A stretch of 64,000 nt of DNA from JBCDJG01 sp038748065 (GTDB lineage: Bacteria > Pseudomonadota > Gammaproteobacteria > Pseudomonadales > Halieaceae). The notes beneath the pieces are model-generated. The model did no database searches. It was not told where the DNA came from and was given only the letters and a program-made list of their open reading frames with translations. The position numbers and the translations under genes were made by a program. The stretch spans positions 62,001 through 126,000 of the forward strand of contig JBCDJG010000003.1 in the NCBI GenBank assembly GCA_038748065.1. The letters are read 5' to 3'. Positions 59,525-64,000 of the stretch are shown piece after piece (the stretch's first letter is position 1; each line of letters starts with the position of its first letter).

Positions 59525-59728
59525 CACAAGCGGGCGTCAGTGGCTCGGTTGGCGGCGTCGGGTGCATGGGCGCGTAGCATAGCCAATCGCGCCGGCCGGA
59601 GCTATACAGGCCTCTGGAAAGGGCGGCCGTGGTGGCGCCGACCTGCCCAGATAGTGTCCGGAAATATGGGAGATAAGGTTATGATTTAAAAAGGTTTTTT
59701 TTCGATCTGTGTGGTCAGCTTGACCTGA

Positions 59729-59755
59729 TTTTCGTCACAATTGCGGAAACGAAAA
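59729..59755. promoter_or_regulatory. Inverted repeat upstream of alternative oxidase gene
   Basis: TTTTCGT at 59729-59735 and ACGAAAA at 59749-59755 are perfect 7-base arms around a 13-base centre containing CAATTG. The repeat ends 34 bases before the oxidase start, overlapping the expected promoter/5' region, so it may be a repressor site. I could not match it to a known NsrR-type motif. Confidence 0.45.
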
Positions 59756-59788
59756 CCCGCATGTACAACTGCACAGGAGATAGCCGCA

Positions 59789-60427
59789 GTGAGCAAATTG
59801 ACCCACTTTCAACCCCAGACCATCGGTGATCGCATCGCACTCGGATTCTGTAAATCCGTCCGTTTGATTGCCGACCTCTTCTTCCGCGAGCGCTACGGTC
59901 ACCGCGCCGTTGTGATCGAGACGGTGGCCGCTGTGCCTGGCATGGTGGGCGGCCTGCTGCAGCATCTGAAGGCACTTCGGCATATTCGCGATGACCAGGG
60001 CTGGATACGCGAGCTACTGGACGAGGCAGAGAACGAGCGCATGCACCTGATGACCTTCATTCAGGTGGCTCAGCCCAGTACGGTAGAGCGTGGCCTGATC
60101 ATGGCTGCCCAGTTTGTGTTCTACAACGTGTACTTCTTTATTTACGTGTTTACGCCGAAGACGGCCCACCGCATTGTCGGCTACTTTGAGGAAGAAGCGG
60201 TGCGTAGCTACACCGACTACCTCGCAGAAATCGACGCCGGCAAGCTGCCCAACGGCCCGGCGCCGCAGATTGCCATGGACTACTGGAAGCTGCCCGCCAA
60301 CGCGACCCTGCGTGACGTGGTGATTGCCGTTCGGGCAGACGAAGCGGGCCACCGTGACCGCAACCACGAGTTGGCCGATATCCTCGCCCAGGAGCAGGAA
60401 GGCGATGCGATCTCAGCGGATCGCTAA
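59789..60427 (+). CDS. aox: Alternative oxidase (ubiquinol oxidase, di-iron)
   Basis: I choose GTG 59789 because AGGAGA lies at 59774-59779; the frame is open to 59741. The 212-residue protein carries the AOX di-iron ligands: VIETVAAVPG (E44), LDEAENERMHLMT (E83, H86), YFEEEAVRSYT (E near 135) and RADEAGHRDRNH (E185, H188), with two membrane-associated helices between. AOX oxidises ubiquinol and reduces O2 to water without pumping protons, bypassing the cytochrome chain; it resists cyanide, sulfide and nitric oxide. It is rare in bacteria but known in some marine proteobacteria. The MarR gene converges 7 bases downstream. Confidence 0.93.
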   Translation: MSKLTHFQPQTIGDRIALGFCKSVRLIADLFFRERYGHRAVVIETVAAVPGMVGGLLQHLKALRHIRDDQGWIRELLDEAENERMHLMTFIQVAQPSTVERGLIMAAQFVFYNVYFFIYVFTPKTAHRIVGYFEEEAVRSYTDYLAEIDAGKLPNGPAPQIAMDYWKLPANATLRDVVIAVRADEAGHRDRNHELADILAQEQEGDAISADR

Positions 60428-60433
60428 TTCGCC

Positions 60434-61015
60434 TCAGCGTTCGTCCTCACTATAGGGCGTATAGGTCGCCGCCGAGCGCGCCACGTCGTCGTAGATGCCA
60501 GTGAGTACGGCCAGCAGCTGCGACGCCTCGCCCAGGCGGTCATCGATCTCGGTCAGCATCTGGGTTTTGCTGTTTAGCAGCTTTTCGCGTATCTCGGCGT
60601 AGCGGCTCACGGTTTTGTGGCCCTCGTCGCTGATCTCGTACATGGCCGTTTTACTGCGCAGCCCGTCGATTTTGCGGATGAAACCCTTTCCCTCAAGCTT
60701 ACGTAAAGTGTACTGAAGGTTGGCGATGTCGTCCCGGTTGAGCTGGCGCGCAAGGGATGCGGCGCCCTGCGGGTGGTGCTGCATGGCAACAACGTGCAGC
60801 AGGACCAGCTCCTGGAAGGAGGCGTCAGGCGCGCCGGCGGTACTTGCCAGCTGCTCGCAGCTGCGCTGGAAAGCGGAAAAAAAACGCATAACCGCCCACT
60901 CGAATTCTGTGGTTTGGATTGCGTGGCGGCCGCCCCCCAGGGGCCACTGGCTATGCAGCCAATCGCCCTCGTCGGTGGGGGCCGATTGCTGAGCCGGTTT
61001 GCTCTTTTTCGCCAT
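60434..61015 (-). CDS. MarR-family transcriptional regulator
   Basis: I use ATG 61015 (MAKKSKPAQQSAPTDEGDWL); the open frame continues upstream through AT-rich sequence that includes a probable operator, so the longer form is unlikely. About 193 residues with a winged-helix core: FEWAVMRFFSAFQRSCEQLA (dimer helix), LARQLNRDDIANLQYTLRKL near 95-115 (recognition region), and the wing KGFIRKIDGLRSKTAMYEIS. MarR proteins usually repress divergent catabolic genes and release DNA on binding an aromatic ligand. The divergent racemase-fold/hydrolase/Rieske operon is the obvious target. Confidence 0.85.
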   Translation of the reverse strand: MAKKSKPAQQSAPTDEGDWLHSQWPLGGGRHAIQTTEFEWAVMRFFSAFQRSCEQLASTAGAPDASFQELVLLHVVAMQHHPQGAASLARQLNRDDIANLQYTLRKLEGKGFIRKIDGLRSKTAMYEISDEGHKTVSRYAEIREKLLNSKTQMLTEIDDRLGEASQLLAVLTGIYDDVARSAATYTPYSEDER

Positions 61016-61104
61016 CTGGGTGCTCTCCGATCTCGATGTCGCGTAGGCGCGATTATGACAGATATAAAAAAGTGTAGATCTGAAAGCGGCGCCGGGGAGT
61101 AAAA

Positions 61105-61148
61105 ATTCAATAGAGCAACCATTGACTATCAGTTGAAATTCAATAGTC
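61105..61148. promoter_or_regulatory. Candidate MarR operator region
   Basis: Two copies of ATTCAATAG lie at 61105-61113 and 61138-61146. A perfect short palindrome TTGAAATTCAA covers 61133-61143, and GACTAT at 61124-61129 pairs with ATAGTC at 61143-61148. The block is AT-rich and sits between the MarR gene and the catabolic operon. Confidence 0.5.
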
Positions 61149-61233
61149 TTTGTTCCCTCGCGCTTTGAAAACAATGCTGGAGGACGTGAAAGGTGATCAC
61201 GTCACATAAGATGCACGAAGCGGTGAGCACGTC

Positions 61234-61977
61234 ATGCGGGTGAAGATGATTCTCCCGGTGCCCGTGCCCGCGGAAGCGATGGCCGCCTTTGAAAGCCAGG
61301 TGCCCGACGACCTGCGGGGCAACCTCGAGATAGACTTCGTTGCCGCACGCAACGGCGGCAAGATCCTGGATTCCTACTACGAAATGACCCTGGCGGACGC
61401 CTTTGTGCTGGAGGCTGGCCTGCACGCAGAGGACGAGGGCTACGACGCCGTGTGCATCAACAGCATGAGCGACTCGGGCCTGAACGCGCTCCGCTCTCGC
61501 CTCTCTATACCCGTGGTTGGCCCCGGCCAGGCCTGCTTTTTGACGGCCGCGATGCTGGGGCACCGCTTCTCTGTGATCACCATGTGGGAGCGCTGGCTTC
61601 CCTTGTATCGCAAGACCGCCGTAGAACTTGGTATGACGGGTAAGCTGGCCTCGGTGCGGTCCATTGACGTGCGGCCCGACGCCGAGGAACTGCTGGCGGG
61701 CAAAGAAGATATTGTGTTTGAAGCGCTGGAGGCGGCTGCGCGAGAGGCCATCGACAGCGACGGTGCCGACGTCATCATCCTGGGCTCGACAACGATGCAC
61801 CAGTCCCATCAGTTTCTGCAATCGCGCCTCGATGTGCCGGTGCTCAACCCGGGACTGATTGCGCTGAAGCAGTGCGAGACCCTGGTGCAGCTCGGTATTT
61901 CGCACTCAAGGCGCGCTTACCTTGCGCCCGAGACGCTGAGCGACGACGTCTTTGCCGGCGTGCCCTCGGCCTTTTAA
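61234..61977 (+). CDS. Asp/Glu/hydantoin racemase-fold protein lacking both catalytic cysteines
   Basis: A 247-residue protein of the Asp/Glu racemase superfamily (hydantoin racemase/AroM/maleate isomerase group): MRVKMILPVPVPAEAM at the start, YDAVCINSMSDSGLNALRSR near 70-89, IPVVGPGQACFLTAAMLGHR near 91-110, and ADVIILGSTTMHQSHQFL near 182-199. Active racemases have Cys in the loops aligned with NSMSDSGL and LGSTTM; here both positions are Ser (GS-T-TM, NSMSD). So a two-base racemase mechanism is unlikely. It may be a decarboxylase, isomerase or hydrolase-like member. ATG 61234 follows the MarR operator; the hydrolase gene begins 22 bases after its stop. Confidence 0.8.
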   Translation: MRVKMILPVPVPAEAMAAFESQVPDDLRGNLEIDFVAARNGGKILDSYYEMTLADAFVLEAGLHAEDEGYDAVCINSMSDSGLNALRSRLSIPVVGPGQACFLTAAMLGHRFSVITMWERWLPLYRKTAVELGMTGKLASVRSIDVRPDAEELLAGKEDIVFEALEAAAREAIDSDGADVIILGSTTMHQSHQFLQSRLDVPVLNPGLIALKQCETLVQLGISHSRRAYLAPETLSDDVFAGVPSAF

Positions 61978-61998
61978 CCTCGGGATGCAGGAGCAGCC

Positions 61999-62835
61999 AT
62001 GACAGATAACCCCGAAATCGGCCAATCCACCATCACCTGCGGGTACAAGACCAACTACCACGACGTGGGCGAAGGCCCGGCGGTTATCCTCTTACACGGT
62101 TCCGGTGCCGGCGTTTCCGCCTGGGCGAACTGGCGCAACCTCATTCCGAAGCTCGCTGACCGCTACCGTGTGATCGCGCCGGACCTGGTGGGCTTTGGCT
62201 ATACGGAAACGAAACCGGATTACGAGTTCCGCTTTATGGACGGCTGGCTGGAGCAGCTCGAGGCCCTGATCGACGCGCTGGGCCTGGAGCGCGTGCACAT
62301 CGTAGGCAACTCCTTTGGCGGCGCGCTGGCCCTGTGGCTGGCCCATCGCTCCCCGGAGCGCTGCGAGCGCCTGGTGCTCATGGGCCCCGGCGGATGGCCA
62401 ACCCTGGTCAATGACGACCTGGCTGCCCTGTGGAGCTACAAACCCTCCATCGAAAACATGAAGCGCCTGATGGATATCATGGCCTACGACCGCAGCCTGG
62501 TGACTGACGAACTTGCCGAGCTGCGCTACCGGGCGACGATACGCGAGGGCGCCCAGGAAACATTCGAGCGCATTTTCCCCCCGCCGCACCAACGCTGGCT
62601 CGATGCGCAGGCGCTATCTATAGAGGCCCTGCGCGGCATAGAGCATCCGGTTCTCATCGTTCACGGGCGTGACGACCGGGTGGTCGACCCCATGTCGTCC
62701 TGGCACCTGCACCAGCACCTCGACAATTCCCAGCTCCACTATTTCGGCCGCTGCGGCCACTGGACGCAGATAGAGCACGGCCCACGGTTCCAGGCGCTGG
62801 TTCACCAGTTCCTGGATGAGGCGCACGCCGAGTGA
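61999..62835 (+). CDS. Alpha/beta hydrolase (MhpC-like)
   Basis: A 278-residue alpha/beta-fold hydrolase: HGSGAGVSAWANWRNLIPKL near 34-53 (oxyanion HGxG-like), the nucleophile elbow GNSFGGALALW with Ser near 99, HGRDDRVVDPMS with Asp near 225, and GRCGHWTQIEH with His near 251. The N-terminal sequence resembles meta-cleavage product hydrolases (MhpC/BphD), which cut C-C bonds of ring-fission dienoates. With a Rieske oxygenase and a second hydrolase nearby, an aromatic or cyclic-compound pathway is likely (inference). The next gene starts in the stop overlap (GTGA). Confidence 0.87.
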   Translation: MTDNPEIGQSTITCGYKTNYHDVGEGPAVILLHGSGAGVSAWANWRNLIPKLADRYRVIAPDLVGFGYTETKPDYEFRFMDGWLEQLEALIDALGLERVHIVGNSFGGALALWLAHRSPERCERLVLMGPGGWPTLVNDDLAALWSYKPSIENMKRLMDIMAYDRSLVTDELAELRYRATIREGAQETFERIFPPPHQRWLDAQALSIEALRGIEHPVLIVHGRDDRVVDPMSSWHLHQHLDNSQLHYFGRCGHWTQIEHGPRFQALVHQFLDEAHAE

Positions 62836-63749
62836 GTGAGCAGACCGCGTCAGCCGCGCAATCGATCCACCTCGATCTGCTCGGCACCGAAACCCGCTAT
62901 TACGACAGCGGCAGCTTTGTGACGCGGGCGATAGAAGTGGTGAACGACCGGCCGCCGCTTATTCTTTTGCACGGGGGCGGAGGCCACGCCGAGACCTTTT
63001 CCCGGAACCTCAAGGCCCTGTCATCGGTGAGCCGGCCCATTGCCATAGACTTTATCTGGCACGGCCTCTCCTCACGGCCGACCTTCAGTGACGGTGGCCC
63101 ACATGATGATGTTCACTGGCTGCGACAGTTCACGCTGCAGGTCATCGAACTGATGGACCACCTGGGTTACGAGAAAGCGGCGATCGAAGGCGAGTCACTG
63201 GGTGGCTGGATAGCGCTGGATATGGCCATCAACTTTCCGGATCGCGTGCACGGGGTGGTACTGAATACGGCCTGGGGCATCGCGCTGGACCCGGCGCACG
63301 TCGCAGAGGGCGCCTCTGACCTCGCCGCCCTGCGCGAGACCTCTGTGGCAGCTCTTAACAACCCGAGCGAAGAGACCCTGCGCAAGCGCCTGGAGTGGCT
63401 GATGCCGCTGGGCGGCGTGACCGACGAACTGGTGCGCTTGCGCCAGGCGCTGTGGTCTGTGCCGGAAACCAAGCACGCGCTGCTCGAGTATTACGAGCGG
63501 CTCTTTGCCAGCAACATCGCCGAGTTCTACTTTGACGAGGCCAGCATCGCGCAGATCACCTGTCCAACGCTGGTGCTGTGGACCGATAAGAACCCGATCC
63601 ACGGTGTCGATGCGGCGGAGCGATTGCAGGCGCTCATCGCGGGTAGCGAATTGCATGTGATGGCCGGGTGCGCGCATTGGCCACAGTGGGAGCGCCCCGA
63701 GGAACACGACCGCGTGGTTGCCGCGTTCATGCAGGGAATCGCAGCCTGA
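62832..63749 (+). CDS. Alpha/beta hydrolase
   Basis: A 305-residue alpha/beta hydrolase distinct from its neighbour: LILLHGGGGHAETFSRNLKA near 37-56, IEGESLGGWIALDMAINFPD near 117-136 with the nucleophile Ser, LWTDKNPIHGVDAAE near 250 with Asp, and MAGCAHWPQWERPEEHD with the final His. The start is GTG at 62832 in the 4-base overlap with the preceding hydrolase. Two hydrolases in series suggest two hydrolytic steps in one pathway, or homologues with different chain-length preference. No membrane signal is seen, so cytoplasmic. Confidence 0.88.
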   Translation: MSEQTASAAQSIHLDLLGTETRYYDSGSFVTRAIEVVNDRPPLILLHGGGGHAETFSRNLKALSSVSRPIAIDFIWHGLSSRPTFSDGGPHDDVHWLRQFTLQVIELMDHLGYEKAAIEGESLGGWIALDMAINFPDRVHGVVLNTAWGIALDPAHVAEGASDLAALRETSVAALNNPSEETLRKRLEWLMPLGGVTDELVRLRQALWSVPETKHALLEYYERLFASNIAEFYFDEASIAQITCPTLVLWTDKNPIHGVDAAERLQALIAGSELHVMAGCAHWPQWERPEEHDRVVAAFMQGIAA

Positions 63750-63818
63750 GGCGGGTGATTCGACTAGCCGGCTGCACTAGCACGAGAAGAGAAGAGAACA
63801 GAGAAGAAGGTAATCCCG

Positions 63819-64000
63819 ATGTCAAATGAAAAACCGGTACGCCGCAGAAGCAGCAGCAACGGCAACGCCAAGCCAGAGGGCCCATCGAGCAGCCTCGCCA
63901 GGGAGTACCAGCCCTACATTGATGCAGAGTGGGGCTTTATCAATCACTGGTACCCCGCGCTGTTTTCTCACGAGCTTGAGGAAGACGAGGTTGAGGGCAT
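63819..64000 (+). CDS. Rieske-type oxygenase, N-terminus (partial)
   Basis: ATG 63819, preceded by AAGAAGG at 63804-63810, opens a frame that runs off the window. The first 60 residues (MSNEKPVRRRSSSNGNAKPE, then GFINHWYPALFSHELEED) show the N-terminal pattern of aromatic ring-hydroxylating/Rieske [2Fe-2S] oxygenases, where an aromatic WYPxxxS segment precedes the CxH Rieske motif. The Rieske cluster itself lies outside the window, so the call rests on the N-terminus and context. Confidence 0.6.
   Translation, partial: MSNEKPVRRRSSSNGNAKPEGPSSSLAREYQPYIDAEWGFINHWYPALFSHELEEDEVEG

Noticed and set aside
1..64000. tRNA, rRNA, CRISPR and insertion sequences
   Set aside because: Reading through the gaps I saw no cloverleaf-like, array-like or transposase-like sequence. 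The gaps are short and mostly promoter-like, and no computational scan was run.

Overview
The window is GC-rich, densely coded bacterial DNA. Genes often overlap by 4 bases and GTG or TTG starts are common. TonB-dependent receptors, RND and BamA-type envelope proteins, Tat-exported proteins, TRAP transport, sulfatase/sulfotransferase genes and a Fur-box-like site point to an aerobic Gram-negative bacterium. I infer a marine gammaproteobacterium, possibly of the Halieaceae/Cellvibrionales type. I saw no rRNA, tRNA, CRISPR array, insertion sequence or phage.

Layout. 1-3.8 kb: DCC thiol protein, TPR/TonB-like envelope protein, Na/Pi symporter, SDR dehydrogenase. 3.8-9.8 kb: a tight minus-strand cluster of phosphoryl-transfer genes (PhoU-kinase fusion, ATP-grasp enzyme, HprK-like kinase, histidine phosphatase, metallophosphatase, amphi-Trp protein). 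It resembles the functionally unsolved 'GAK' neighbourhood and is the best candidate here for a little-described system. 9.9-13.5 kb: minus-strand redox and small genes (Rossmann protein, deazaflavin-type reductase, DUF2256, MOSC, beta-propeller). 13.6-16.6 kb: SDF symporter, a YaaW-like protein and a convergent coiled-coil membrane protein. 16.8-19.7 kb: a complete TRAP transporter. 20-24.6 kb: an RND exporter fused to a LolA-like domain, with an outer-membrane partner. 24.6-28.4 kb: an IPTL-CTERM protein, a two-module NodZ-like glycosyltransferase with a possible -1 frameshift tail, and an SDR.

28.5-34.5 kb: BamA/TamA-like protein, a lectin-like protein, a Fur-box TonB receptor, and a NYN-LOTUS plus nuclease pair. 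34.7-43.1 kb: a secreted cellulose-binding redox cluster (CBM2-CBM2-PKD-YceI; CBM2-YceI-Fn3-cytochrome c-DUF1592 group; DUF1552; amidase). It recalls the Cbp2D/Cbp2E redox proteins of Cellvibrio. 43.1-53.6 kb: amine, amide and hydantoin-type nitrogen catabolism (class III aminotransferase, sodium:solute symporter, CehA/McbA hydrolase, agmatine deiminase, LysR regulator, amidohydrolase, M20 carbamoylase). 53.9-59.5 kb: TonB receptor, TPR-sulfotransferase and sulfatase. 59.8-61.0 kb: alternative oxidase and a MarR regulator. 61.2-64.0 kb: the start of a catabolic operon (racemase-fold protein lacking its catalytic cysteines, two alpha/beta hydrolases, and a Rieske-type oxygenase cut by the window end).

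How it fits together. The recurring themes are outer-membrane uptake, phosphate handling and phosphoryl transfer, secreted redox chemistry on polysaccharide, and catabolism of nitrogenous and possibly aromatic compounds. Functions come from motif recognition in the translated sequence; no database search was run.
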